64,000 nt of DNA, taken from positions 682,001 to 746,000 of the forward strand of contig NZ_CP095390.1 of assembly GCF_023008585.1 (NCBI RefSeq). The letters are read 5' to 3'. A program made the translations under genes and the position numbers. This DNA is from Natribaculum breve. Its GTDB lineage: Archaea; Halobacteriota; Halobacteria; Halobacteriales; Natrialbaceae. The notes under the pieces were generated by a model. It was not told the DNA's origin and ran no database searches. It worked only from the letters and a program-made list of their open reading frames with translations. Below, piece after piece: positions 33,082-40,910 of this stretch. Every line of letters starts with the position of its first letter. Within the stretch, counting starts at the first letter, position 1.

Positions 33082-34215
33082 GTGCAACTGATCGAACGCG
33101 CCCTGAGTCTCCTCGCTCTCGCGTGCTTCGGGAGCGGCGTCTCGCTCGTCTACTACGGGTACGGACGGCTACTCGCACGTGGTGGCGACCGGACGCGCGC
33201 ACTGGCCCGGCTTCGTCGGGCACTGAAAGTCGGACTACCCGTAACGTACGTCCTCGCGGTGATCACGATGACCGCGACCGGCTGGCTCGAGGTCGTCGAC
33301 GCCGTCGTCGCGTGGGTACCCCTCGGCGAGACGATCGTCGGCAACGTGCTCGCACTCGTTCTCCTGCTGGGGACGCCCGCACTGGCGGTGGTCGTCGCCT
33401 ACCTCGGTGCGCTCCCAGTCGTGGTGGATCTCCGGAACCTCACGGTCTCCCCGACGCGCGTCGTCCTCCTGCTGACGCGGTACGTCGCCGGCCTCGTCGC
33501 ACTGTTCGTCGTCCTGTTGCTCGCGCTCGGTACGGTCGTCGACCCGCTGCTCGCCGCGCTCCCGCCGAGTGTCGTCGTCCTGGTGGCGTCGGTCGGCGTG
33601 GTCGTCTCGCTGCTGGGGGCGACGCCGCTCGTGGTTCGACTCCTGCAACCGACGCGACGGCCGGACGACGACGAGCGCGAGCGGATCGACGCGCTCCTCG
33701 AGCGGACGGGTCTCGACGGTGTCGGCGTTCGAATCCTGCGAGCGAGCGACGCGAACCACGCGTTCGCCGTCCTCCGGGGACTCCCCCGACGACGCCACCT
33801 GTTCGTCACCGACTACTTGCTCGAGTGTGCCGACGACGACCGATTGCGTGCGCTGCTGGCACTCCAGGCCGGGCGGGCCCGGACGTTCCACCTCGAGAGT
33901 CGTCTCGCGATCACGATCGCTACGGTGTTCGGCGTGGCCGCGCCGTTCCTCGAGTCGCTCCCGGGGCGTTCCTGGCTCGTCTCGGTCGCCGCGGGAATCG
34001 TCGGCCTCGTCGCCCTCTGGCGGGGCCGACGGCTCGTCTACCGTGGCGACGCGTACGCGGCGAGTCGAGTCGGGACGGACGCCGTCGTCGACGCGCTCGA
34101 GTGGCAGTGTGCGATCAACGATCGGCCACTGACGTGGTCGCGCCGCCAGGAGGTCGCTCGCATGGAGCCGTCGCCGGCGAGACGGATCGGACGACTCAGA
34201 GAGCGATCGGGATAG
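33082..34215 (+). CDS. M48-like membrane protein with a degenerate active site
   Basis: A multi-pass membrane protein (377 aa from GTG 33082; the frame is open to GTG 32986). Four or five helices are followed by a soluble domain laid out like HtpX/Ste24 M48 peptidases: IDALLERTGLDGVGVRILRA, then HLFVTDYLLECADDDRLRALL. Where M48 enzymes have the zinc helix AHExGHxxxxH, this reads LALQAGRARTFHLES: both zinc histidines and the catalytic Glu are lost. It then resumes with helices and a C-terminal tail. It is therefore probably a non-catalytic relative. Confidence 0.68.
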   Translation: MQLIERALSLLALACFGSGVSLVYYGYGRLLARGGDRTRALARLRRALKVGLPVTYVLAVITMTATGWLEVVDAVVAWVPLGETIVGNVLALVLLLGTPALAVVVAYLGALPVVVDLRNLTVSPTRVVLLLTRYVAGLVALFVVLLLALGTVVDPLLAALPPSVVVLVASVGVVVSLLGATPLVVRLLQPTRRPDDDERERIDALLERTGLDGVGVRILRASDANHAFAVLRGLPRRRHLFVTDYLLECADDDRLRALLALQAGRARTFHLESRLAITIATVFGVAAPFLESLPGRSWLVSVAAGIVGLVALWRGRRLVYRGDAYAASRVGTDAVVDALEWQCAINDRPLTWSRRQEVARMEPSPARRIGRLRERSG

Positions 34216-34265
34216 CTGGCCTCCTGGCCGTTACCTCCGGGCAGGACGTGAAATCGACGCGCCGG

Positions 34266-34898
34266 TCACCGTTCGTACGTCGCGGCGAGCGTCGTCGACG
34301 CCGTCGATTCGTCGTCGATCGCGTCGGTCGCCTCGTCGACCGTCGCGCCACCCTCGAGGGCGAGTTCGGACTCGAGTGCGTAGAGGGTAAACCGGTACTC
34401 GTGTGGCCCGTCGCCCTCCGGCGGGCACGGCCCCCGGTAGCCGACCGCGCCGAAGTCGTTCTCGCCCTGGCGTGCGCCCTCGAGATCTGCGGGTTCCGGT
34501 TCGGGCGGGACCCCCCGCGGTACCTCTGTCGTCGCCGGCGGGAGGTTCCAGAGCGTCCAGTGGGTGAACACGCCCGCCGGGGCGTCCGGATCGTCGACGA
34601 CGATGGCGAGCGCCGCGGCGTCGTCCGGGACGCCGTCGACCTCGAGTTGCGGCGAGACGTCCGCCCCGTCGCAGGTGTACTCGGTCGGGATCGATTCGCC
34701 GTCGTCGATGTCGGGTGCGTCGAGTTGCATGGTCGTGTCCTCCGGTGGTTCGTCGGCACCGCCACCGCCGTCGGTGGCGTTGCCGGTTTCGTCGTCGGCC
34801 GGTTGCTCGTCCTGGTCGGATTCCCCGTCGAGACAGCCAGCACAGCAGGCGCTCAGCCCAGCGAACAGCGCCGTAACGGTCCGTCGGCGCGTCGGCAT
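34266..34898 (-). CDS. YbhB/YbcL-type PEBP lipoprotein
   Basis: A 210 aa exported phosphatidylethanolamine-binding-protein-like (Raf-kinase-inhibitor-like) protein. The N-terminus has twin arginines (PTRRRTVTA) and a lipobox ending CAGC (Cys22), then an acidic Gly-rich linker. The fold shows IPTEYTCDGADVSPQLEVDG, LAIVVDDPDAPAGVFTHW (the conserved DPDAP and HW) and GYRGPCPPEGDGPHEYRF (the GPxPP...H site). Ligands of prokaryotic members are unknown. Confidence 0.9.
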   Translation of the reverse strand: MPTRRRTVTALFAGLSACCAGCLDGESDQDEQPADDETGNATDGGGGADEPPEDTTMQLDAPDIDDGESIPTEYTCDGADVSPQLEVDGVPDDAAALAIVVDDPDAPAGVFTHWTLWNLPPATTEVPRGVPPEPEPADLEGARQGENDFGAVGYRGPCPPEGDGPHEYRFTLYALESELALEGGATVDEATDAIDDESTASTTLAATYER

Positions 34899-35070
34899 GG
34901 CGTGTCTCCGTCGGACGAACGCCGCCGTGGTGTGTCGGCGGGGGTCGCTCGGGTTCGCTCCAGTCCGTCCGGTGTTCGTCTTCCACGCCGTCGGCCTTGA
35001 GCGTCGGGGGTCGTCACCCGAAACCGCCCGAGTGCGCCGTGGTGGCAGACCTTGCCGGACACGAACACGG

Positions 35071-35076
35071 TTATAT
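35071..35076 (+). promoter_or_regulatory. TATA box of the HEWD gene
   Basis: TTATAT is centred about 27 bp before the ATG at 35100. This favours that start over the in-frame ATG at 35052 and supports leaderless transcription. Confidence 0.6.
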
Positions 35077-35099
35077 GTGTCCAGTTCTCATGCCCGATA

Positions 35100-35285
35100 A
35101 TGAGCGCACAACTGAAGAAACCGACTGTACGCGAGTGCGAACGATGCGGCCGACGCGAGCGATGGGACGAAGAACTCGACGCCTGGCAACTCGTCCGCGA
35201 GGACGGCGAGAAGCTGACCGGGAATCCCCACTGCATCCACGAGTGGGACATCAACGGGACGTTCAACCCACTCGACGGCCACTGA
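35100..35285 (+). CDS. HEWD-family small zinc-finger protein, 61 aa
   Basis: A 61 aa haloarchaeal protein with a CERCG knuckle, the segment RRERWDEELDAWQLV and the diagnostic CIHEWDINGTFNP near the C-terminus. The two CxxC/CxH halves probably bind zinc. Members are widespread in haloarchaea and unstudied. Confidence 0.85.
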   Translation: MSAQLKKPTVRECERCGRRERWDEELDAWQLVREDGEKLTGNPHCIHEWDINGTFNPLDGH

Positions 35286-35391
35286 CGGCGACTCTGCGAT
35301 CGATCGTCCGGCTACTCGAGCGGCGACCGTAGCGGCGCACGGGTACGACCTCTCCACACGTTTTTCCTCGCGTCTCTCGTAGCCGACGACC

Positions 35392-35694
35392 ATGCCGACG
35401 GTCTACATCACCGCGCCGATTCCCGCCACGGACGACATCGTCGAGACGCTCCTCGAGGAACGACTCGCCGCCTGCGTCAACCACCTCCCGATCCGGTCGA
35501 CCTACCGGTGGGAGGGCGAGGTCCACCGGGAGGAAGAGGCGCTCTTGCTGGTGAAGACGACCGACGACGCGTACGACGACCTCGTCTCCCGCGTCCAGGA
35601 GGTCCACCCGCACGACGTCCCCTGCATCGAGCGATTCGACGAGGACGACGTCCTCGAGTCGTTCGCCGAGTGGCGCGACGACACCGTCGCGTAA
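35392..35694 (+). CDS. cutA: CutA family protein
   Basis: A 100 aa trimeric PII-like protein historically linked to divalent cation tolerance. It carries LLEERLAACVNHLP, the STYRWEGEVHREEEALLLVKT core and the C-terminal YxxWxx-like AEWRDDTV. The conserved Cys in AACVN is present. Function in archaea is uncertain. Confidence 0.92.
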   Translation: MPTVYITAPIPATDDIVETLLEERLAACVNHLPIRSTYRWEGEVHREEEALLLVKTTDDAYDDLVSRVQEVHPHDVPCIERFDEDDVLESFAEWRDDTVA

Positions 35695-35765
35695 CTACTC
35701 GAGCGGTCGCCGACCGTCGTTCGAATCCGTCCGGTCGGCGAAGACGACTGCCCGAAAAAGCAACC

Positions 35766-35772
35766 CTTAAAA
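35766..35772 (+). promoter_or_regulatory. TATA box and BRE of the L11 gene
   Basis: CTTAAAA is centred 27 bp before the L11 ATG, preceded by the purine-rich AAAAAGCAAC, which fits a BRE. Strong leaderless promoter. Confidence 0.62.
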
Positions 35773-35795
35773 CTCGCGCGGGGATTCTATCGGGT

Positions 35796-36272
35796 ATGGC
35801 TGGAACCATCGAAGTGCTCGTTCCGGGTGGCCAGGCCAATCCTGGCCCGCCGCTCGGTCCCGAGCTCGGACCGACGCCCGTCGACGTACAGGCGGTCGTC
35901 AACGACATCAACGAGCAGACCGCCGCCTTCGACGGCACCGAAGTACCCGTCACCGTCGAGTACGAAGACGACGGTTCCTACGAGATCGACGTCGGCGTTC
36001 CGCCGACGGCCGCACTGATCAAAGACGAGGCCGGCTTCGAGACCGGCAGCGGCGAACCCCAGAAGGACTTCGTCGCCGACCTCTCGATCGACCAAGTCAA
36101 GAAGATCGCCGAGCAAAAGCAGACCGACCTGCTCGCCTACGACACCAAGAACGCGGCCAAGGAGGTCGTCGGAACCTGCGCCTCGATGGGCGTCACCATC
36201 GAAGGCGAGAACGCACGCGAGTTCAAAGAGAAAGTCGACGCGGGCGAGTTCGACGACGTCCTCGTCGAGTAA
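35796..36272 (+). CDS. rpl11: 50S ribosomal protein L11 (uL11)
   Basis: Binds the GTPase-associated centre of 23S rRNA together with the L10/L12 stalk. The 158 aa protein has the N-terminal domain with the proline-rich NPGPPLGPELGPTPVD helix-cap region and the C-terminal RNA-binding domain (KKIAEQKQTDLLAYDTKNAAKEVVGTCASMGV). It is alone here: the L1-L10-L12 genes that follow it in several other haloarchaea lie 8 kb downstream. Confidence 0.98.
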   Translation: MAGTIEVLVPGGQANPGPPLGPELGPTPVDVQAVVNDINEQTAAFDGTEVPVTVEYEDDGSYEIDVGVPPTAALIKDEAGFETGSGEPQKDFVADLSIDQVKKIAEQKQTDLLAYDTKNAAKEVVGTCASMGVTIEGENAREFKEKVDAGEFDDVLVE

Positions 36273-36360
36273 CGCACGAGGCTCCGACTGACGGCGACTG
36301 GCGCTCGGTTTTCCTCTGTCGTTCTCCGAAACGCAGGTAGGGTAGACTCCATCATCGATG

Positions 36361-36428
36361 GCTGTGATTACCGACGCAACCGCGAACCGTCGTGCGGTTG
36401 CGACGATACAGACTCACAGCTATCGTTA
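36361..36428. repeat. Imperfect palindrome between convergent genes
   Basis: Outer arms GCTGTGA / TCACAGC and inner arms CGCAACCGC (36375-36383) / GCGGTTGCG (36394-36402) form a long stem. It abuts the TGA of the minus-strand gene at 36429. It could be a bidirectional terminator or a member of another palindromic repeat family; its ends do not match the TACTGCCGGAC family. Confidence 0.6.
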
Positions 36429-37181
36429 TCAGATGGCCAGCAACAACGCCGCGTAGCTCCCCGCACCGGCCGCGAACGCGCCGAAACGACTCTCGCGTTC
36501 GGCCGGCAGCTCTTCTTTGATGACGTTGAGGACGACGCCGCCGGCGAGAAAGGAGAGCGCGAGTGCGATGGCCGCCTCGTGGACGACGGTGAGATAACCG
36601 ACGACGGTGCCGGCGAGGACGGCACCCGCGAGCAGCCAGCGCCCGACCCGGTGGTACGCGTCCCCGTAGTGGCCCCGGAGGCCGTAGTCGTTGACGAGCA
36701 TGTGTAGCCCCATCGCGGTCGCGTACAGGACGAGGCCGAGCGCGCCGGGATCCTCCCGGTGGACGAGGAGATAACCGATGAGAGCGTTGTAGGCGGCGAA
36801 CGACCCCACGTGAATCCAGAACCGGGTGCGTTCGCCGCCGACGCCGGCACGCTCTCGCCCCGTTCCCGTCCGATCGGCGGCCACGGCCGCGTACCGCTCG
36901 AGGCCGTAGAACGTGACGAAGCCGATCAGCGCGACGACGTAGACGTGTCGCTCGAGCAGCGTCACCGGGACGGCGAGCGTTTCGACCACCGTTCGCGCGG
37001 CCTCGCCGACCTCGGGCAGGAGGTGGACGAACACGTAGGCGACGGCCGCGCCGCCGGCGACGGACAGCCACCGACTGCGGGGGATCCCGCCGAGGTGCTT
37101 CGCCCGCCCGGCGAACGCGTGGACGGCTGCGAGACACGCAGCGAGTGCGGCGGGGAGGACGGAGAGGAACGTGGGGTCCAT
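36429..37181 (-). CDS. Multi-pass membrane protein, weakly ZIP-like
   Basis: A 250 aa protein with seven or eight hydrophobic segments. Features include GGAAVAYVFVHLLPEV in the second helix, reminiscent of ZIP transporters, a soluble loop with KHLGGIPRSR, HMLVNDYGLRGHYGDAYHRVG with four histidines after the fifth helix, and GGVVLNVIKEELPAERESR near the end. It lacks the ZIP HNxxD core, so zinc transport is only a suggestion. It is the last gene of a minus-strand cluster. Confidence 0.6.
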   Translation of the reverse strand: MDPTFLSVLPAALAACLAAVHAFAGRAKHLGGIPRSRWLSVAGGAAVAYVFVHLLPEVGEAARTVVETLAVPVTLLERHVYVVALIGFVTFYGLERYAAVAADRTGTGRERAGVGGERTRFWIHVGSFAAYNALIGYLLVHREDPGALGLVLYATAMGLHMLVNDYGLRGHYGDAYHRVGRWLLAGAVLAGTVVGYLTVVHEAAIALALSFLAGGVVLNVIKEELPAERESRFGAFAAGAGSYAALLLAI

Positions 37182-37197
37182 GTCGGTTTTCGCGACG

Positions 37198-38109
37198 CTA
37201 CGCTCGAGCGAGGACGTCGAGGTGGTGTGCCACGAGTACGAGCTCGCCCCGCTCGAGCTGGTCGCGTCGCGCCTCGAGCCACCGCCGCCGACTCGAAGCG
37301 TCGAGTTCGATCTCGGGGTAGTCGGCCAGTGCCCCGTCGATCGTCTCGAGCAGGGACTCGAGAAACGTCGCCTCGTCGTGGGGGTACCCACCCTCGCGTG
37401 GTCTGACGATCCAGTCTGCGCCACCGGTAGCGAGTACGTCGTACCCCGCGTCGGGTAGCGCGGTCAGCAGGTCGCGCCCTGCCTGGCTGCCACCCGGCTG
37501 GTCGCGAACCTCGTCCATGTGGCGGTGATAGAGACGCTCGATCCGCTCGTCGAGCGGATGGGACGGCGCGAACGTCGTTCCGCCGTCGAACGTGATCGGC
37601 GCGTACAGCAGTCCGCCCTTGGCCAGCCGCTCGCGCACCGCCGAAAGCGCCGTCTCGAGGTCGACGACGTCGAGAAACGCCGCCGCGACGACGGCGTCTG
37701 CAGCAGCCTCCCCGTCGGTCACCGCGAGGGCGTCCCCGACCTCGAGGTGTACCTCGAGGCGTCGCCTCCCCGATCGGGCGAGCAGACCGTCGTCGCGGCG
37801 GCTCACCTCGTATCCCGTGTCCTCGAGCCACGTCGGGAGGTGCTCGCGGGCGTACGCGACGGTCTCCTCGTCGCGGTCGATCGCCCGGTAGGAGACGCGA
37901 TCCGGGAGGTGTCCCCACGACGCGAGGCGGGCGATCATCGTGCCGACGCCAGCACCGAACTCGACGATCCGAACCGGCTCGGCCGCCCCCGATCCGTCTC
38001 GCTGCCGCCTCGCGAGCCCGGTGCTGAACCGCTCGAGAACGCGCCGGTTCAGTGCGCGATCGTCGACGGTCCGTTTGCTCGCCAGAAACGCCTGGACAGC
38101 GTCGGTCAC
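37198..38109 (-). CDS. SAM-dependent methyltransferase of the PTPS/GT cluster
   Basis: A 303 aa class I methyltransferase. SAM motif I is IVEFGAGVGTMIARL, the post-I acidic residue is in RAIDRDEETVAYARE, and a motif II-like VVAAAFLDVVDLETAL follows. The C-terminus has an added region (RPREGGYPHDEATFLES) that may recognise the substrate. Its GTG start overlaps the stop of the upstream glycosyltransferase (GTGA), so the two are coupled and likely act on one product. Confidence 0.82.
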   Translation of the reverse strand: MTDAVQAFLASKRTVDDRALNRRVLERFSTGLARRQRDGSGAAEPVRIVEFGAGVGTMIARLASWGHLPDRVSYRAIDRDEETVAYAREHLPTWLEDTGYEVSRRDDGLLARSGRRRLEVHLEVGDALAVTDGEAAADAVVAAAFLDVVDLETALSAVRERLAKGGLLYAPITFDGGTTFAPSHPLDERIERLYHRHMDEVRDQPGGSQAGRDLLTALPDAGYDVLATGGADWIVRPREGGYPHDEATFLESLLETIDGALADYPEIELDASSRRRWLEARRDQLERGELVLVAHHLDVLARA

Positions 38110-39236
38110 GGCGAGTCACCCGCCACCGTTCGCGTCCCTCTCGTATCTCCGCTCGCGACGGACGCGTCGTCGCGATCGGTTTCGACGCGTGCGCGAAGGA
38201 ACGATCGAACTCGTGCCATCGTCTCGTCCCAGTCCGAGTGGTCGGCCGCCGTCTCGAGCGCCGCCACGCCGAGCGATCCGAGACGGTCGCGGTCGTCGGC
38301 GAGCGCCTCGAGACGGTCGGCGATCCGACGGGGCCGGTCTGGCGAGACGAGGAAGCCGTTTCGCCCGTCCGCGACGACCTCGCCTGCACCGCCGACGGCG
38401 CTCGCGATCGGGACGACGCCGTACTCCATCGCCTCGAGGTAGACCATCCCGAACCCCTCGTGGCGGGCGGGTACGGCGAGGACGTGACTCCGTTCGAGGA
38501 TCGCCTCGAGGTCGCTCGCAGGCACGTCGCCCGTGAACGCGACGCGGTCGGCGACTCCGAGCGCGACGGCGCGATTCCGGACCGCTCGAGCGTACGCCGG
38601 GTCGGCGTCGTGGCTCCCGACGACGGTCAGTCGCCACTCGTACTCGCGGTCGACGCGAGCGAGCGCGGAGAGCAGCGTCGTCGCCCCCTTCCGCGGAATC
38701 AGGTTCCCCACGAACGCGACGCGAAGCGGACCTCGCTCTGCCCTGGCCGTCACCGCCTGCGGCGAGAGAGCCGCGTCGCCGACCCGGCCACCGGGCGGCG
38801 CGACCAGCGTCGGGACCGACGCGAGATCGGTCGTTCGATCGCGCGTGTGCCGACTCGGACAGATCGCGGCGTCGACGCGCTCGAGGTACCGCCGTTCGAT
38901 CGCTCGAGCGAGCGCGGGTAGTCGCGTCTGCTCGTCGGTACGCAGGTGGTGGACGACCGCGACGATCGCCCCCGGTCGATCGAGTCGGCGGTTGTGTCGC
39001 CACAGCGACGGGTGACACAGTTCGTCCTGTAACAGCACGTCGAACGGCCGATTCAGCCGCGAGCGAAGCGACCTCGAGAACGCGTCTGCGAGGTGGCGCG
39101 GGTAGGTCCGCCACGGCAACGCGAGCACCTCGACGTCGTCGCCGCGCGCCCGGAGGAAGTCGACCAGCTTCCGGTCGTACCGAAATCCGCCGGAAGTCCG
39201 CTCGAGTCCGCCGTAGACGACGAGTCCGACGTGCAT
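38106..39236 (-). CDS. Glycosyltransferase family 4
   Basis: A 376 aa GT-B enzyme. The N-terminal acceptor domain opens HVGLVVYGGLERTSGGFRYD. The donor domain has VAFVGNLIPRKGATTLL and the retaining-GT E-x7-E motif HEGFGMVYLEAMEYG, then GGAGEVVADGRNGFLV. It transfers a sugar from a nucleotide donor; acceptor unknown. A C-terminal acidic tail of about 25 residues is likely disordered. It is coupled to the methyltransferase gene and follows the PTPS gene by seven bases. Confidence 0.9.
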   Translation of the reverse strand: MHVGLVVYGGLERTSGGFRYDRKLVDFLRARGDDVEVLALPWRTYPRHLADAFSRSLRSRLNRPFDVLLQDELCHPSLWRHNRRLDRPGAIVAVVHHLRTDEQTRLPALARAIERRYLERVDAAICPSRHTRDRTTDLASVPTLVAPPGGRVGDAALSPQAVTARAERGPLRVAFVGNLIPRKGATTLLSALARVDREYEWRLTVVGSHDADPAYARAVRNRAVALGVADRVAFTGDVPASDLEAILERSHVLAVPARHEGFGMVYLEAMEYGVVPIASAVGGAGEVVADGRNGFLVSPDRPRRIADRLEALADDRDRLGSLGVAALETAADHSDWDETMARVRSFLRARVETDRDDASVASGDTRGTRTVAGDSP

Positions 39237-39243
39237 CGCTGCT

Positions 39244-39621
39244 CTAGAGCGTCCGCTCGTGGACGACGCGCGCGACGTCGTCCTCTCGCATGGCGACTCG
39301 GAGGTCCGTCGCCGCCTCCGGCTCGAGCGACTCGCACAGCCGATCGCCGAAAATCCGGGCGAAGTGCTCGACGCTCGGGTTCAGCCCCTCGAACGCGGGC
39401 AGGTCGTTGAGCGTCTCGTCGCGATAGCGTTCGACGAGGTCGTCGATCGCCGCGTTCACGTCGTCGATGTCGACGAGGTAGCCGAACTCGTCGAGCCGTG
39501 GTCCCAGAAAGGTCGCCTCGACCGTGTAGTGGTGTGAGTGGAGGGTTCCTTCCGGGCCGGGATCTGGCACCGTCAGGTAGTGCTGGGCGACGAACGATCG
39601 GGAGACGCCTACCGAGTACAT
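39244..39621 (-). CDS. 6-pyruvoyltetrahydropterin synthase / QueD-family protein, PTPS-III-like
   Basis: A 125 aa member of the PTPS fold. Zinc histidines are in FVAQHYL and HSHHYTVEAT, and the substrate Glu in NPSVEHFARIF. Four residues before the first His of HSHHY, where QueD and animal PTPS have catalytic Cys, this protein has Glu (EGTLHSHHY), the change described for PTPS-III enzymes. It may therefore make a different pterin product from QueD. The gene lies inside a glycosyltransferase/dehydrogenase cluster rather than with queuosine or archaeosine genes. Confidence 0.83.
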   Translation of the reverse strand: MYSVGVSRSFVAQHYLTVPDPGPEGTLHSHHYTVEATFLGPRLDEFGYLVDIDDVNAAIDDLVERYRDETLNDLPAFEGLNPSVEHFARIFGDRLCESLEPEAATDLRVAMREDDVARVVHERTL

Positions 39622-39718
39622 ACCCCCGCACACGGCAGCCAGCGTCTTAACGTCGGGGTGTCCCCTCACGCGCTGATAGGTGACCGAGCGGCGTCGCCTG
39701 CGCTCGCACCGACGAGCG

Positions 39719-40729
39719 CTACTCGTAGGTCAACAGCACCTGGATCGCCTCGTCGGGTCGATCCTCGAGCAGCCGATACGCCTCGGCGGCCCGTTCGATC
39801 GGCAGTTCGTGGGTGAGCAGGTCCTCGAGGTCGAGTCGACGGAGCCACGACCAGGCGACGTCGTGGCGGCGCTCGCGAGACCACCGTCCCTCGTGTCGCG
39901 GCGCGATGGTGCTCACCTGGCTGCTCCGGACGGCGATCCGGTCGCGGTGAAATCGCCCGCCGAGGTCGAGATCTGCCGACTTCGTCCCGTACCAGGAGCC
40001 GACGATCACGCGGCCGTCGAAGCCGGTCGTCGCGACGGCGTCGTTCAGCGCGTCGGGATCGCCCGACACCTCGTAGGTGAGGTCGGCGCGCCCGCCTGCG
40101 ATCGACTCGATCATCGTCGGGACGTCGTCCGCCGGATCGACCGCCCGATCAGCGCCGAACGTCTCGCCGACCGACCGCCGGCGCTCGAGTCGATCGACCG
40201 TCACGAGCGTCTCGACCGGCGAGTGGGCCAGCAGCGCCGTGGTGAGGAGGCCGACGACGCCCTGTCCGAAGACGACCACCCGTTCACCGATCGCCGGCTG
40301 GCCGTCGAGGACGAGCGTGACCGCGGTTTCGGCGTTGGCGAACAGTGCGGCCGTCCGCGTCGAGACCCCCTCTGGAACCGCAACGAGCGTCTCCGGCTCG
40401 GCGACGAAGTGGCTCTCGTGGGGGTTGTACGCGAAGACCCGCCGCTCGAGCCACTCGTCGTCGACGTCGGCTCCCACGGCGGTGACCCGACCGACCGCGG
40501 CGTAGCCGTAGGTGAGTGGAAACGAGAGGTCGCCCTCGAGTGCGTCGATCGTCTCGTCGGAGGGGAGGTCGGTCGGCGCTTCCCCGCGGTAGATCAGCCC
40601 TTCGGTGCCCGCGCTGACGGCCGACACCTCGGTCGCGACGCGCACTTCGGACGGACCGGGGTCCGGAACCGACCGTCGCACGATTTCGACGCTCTCGGGA
40701 CCAGTAAAGCGCAATCTGTGGGCCGTCAT
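39719..40729 (-). CDS. Medium-chain dehydrogenase/reductase lacking zinc ligands
   Basis: A 336 aa MDR-superfamily NAD(P)-dependent oxidoreductase. The Rossmann segment is GERVVVFGQGVVGLLTTALL. The catalytic-zinc positions of alcohol dehydrogenases are altered: SAGTEGL replaces CGTD and YGYAAVG replaces GHEaxG, and no structural zinc Cys cluster is present. This pattern resembles the BchC-like branch of the family. It probably oxidises or reduces a polyol or sugar-like intermediate of the cluster. The 181 bp upstream contain two palindromes. Confidence 0.82.
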   Translation of the reverse strand: MTAHRLRFTGPESVEIVRRSVPDPGPSEVRVATEVSAVSAGTEGLIYRGEAPTDLPSDETIDALEGDLSFPLTYGYAAVGRVTAVGADVDDEWLERRVFAYNPHESHFVAEPETLVAVPEGVSTRTAALFANAETAVTLVLDGQPAIGERVVVFGQGVVGLLTTALLAHSPVETLVTVDRLERRRSVGETFGADRAVDPADDVPTMIESIAGGRADLTYEVSGDPDALNDAVATTGFDGRVIVGSWYGTKSADLDLGGRFHRDRIAVRSSQVSTIAPRHEGRWSRERRHDVAWSWLRRLDLEDLLTHELPIERAAEAYRLLEDRPDEAIQVLLTYE

Positions 40730-40765
40730 CGATCCTCGAGCCGCGAGCCGATCGGCTGTTCGTCG

Positions 40766-40806
40766 GTTCCGGAACGATAGTGCTTTCTCGTCACTGTGGC
40801 CACAGT
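40766..40806. promoter_or_regulatory. Two perfect palindromes upstream of the dehydrogenase gene
   Basis: GTTCCGGAAC (40766-40775) and ACTGTGGCCACAGT (40793-40806) are perfect inverted repeats, 37-77 bp before the start at 40729. They are candidate operator sites for a dimeric regulator of the cluster. No regulator gene lies next to them. Confidence 0.4.
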
Positions 40807-40910
40807 TCCACGCGCGGTTACTTGGGCATTTGTCCGAGCTGCAACGAATGAGTCGAACGGGGTTACGCCCACCTCGAGTGCGGTCGACGTGTCACCGCAG
40901 CTCGTCCCGG

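Noticed and set aside
36429..37181. Call as a ZIP zinc transporter
   Set aside because: Only the HLLPE-like segment is reminiscent; the core metal motifs of ZIP helices 4 and 5 are missing.
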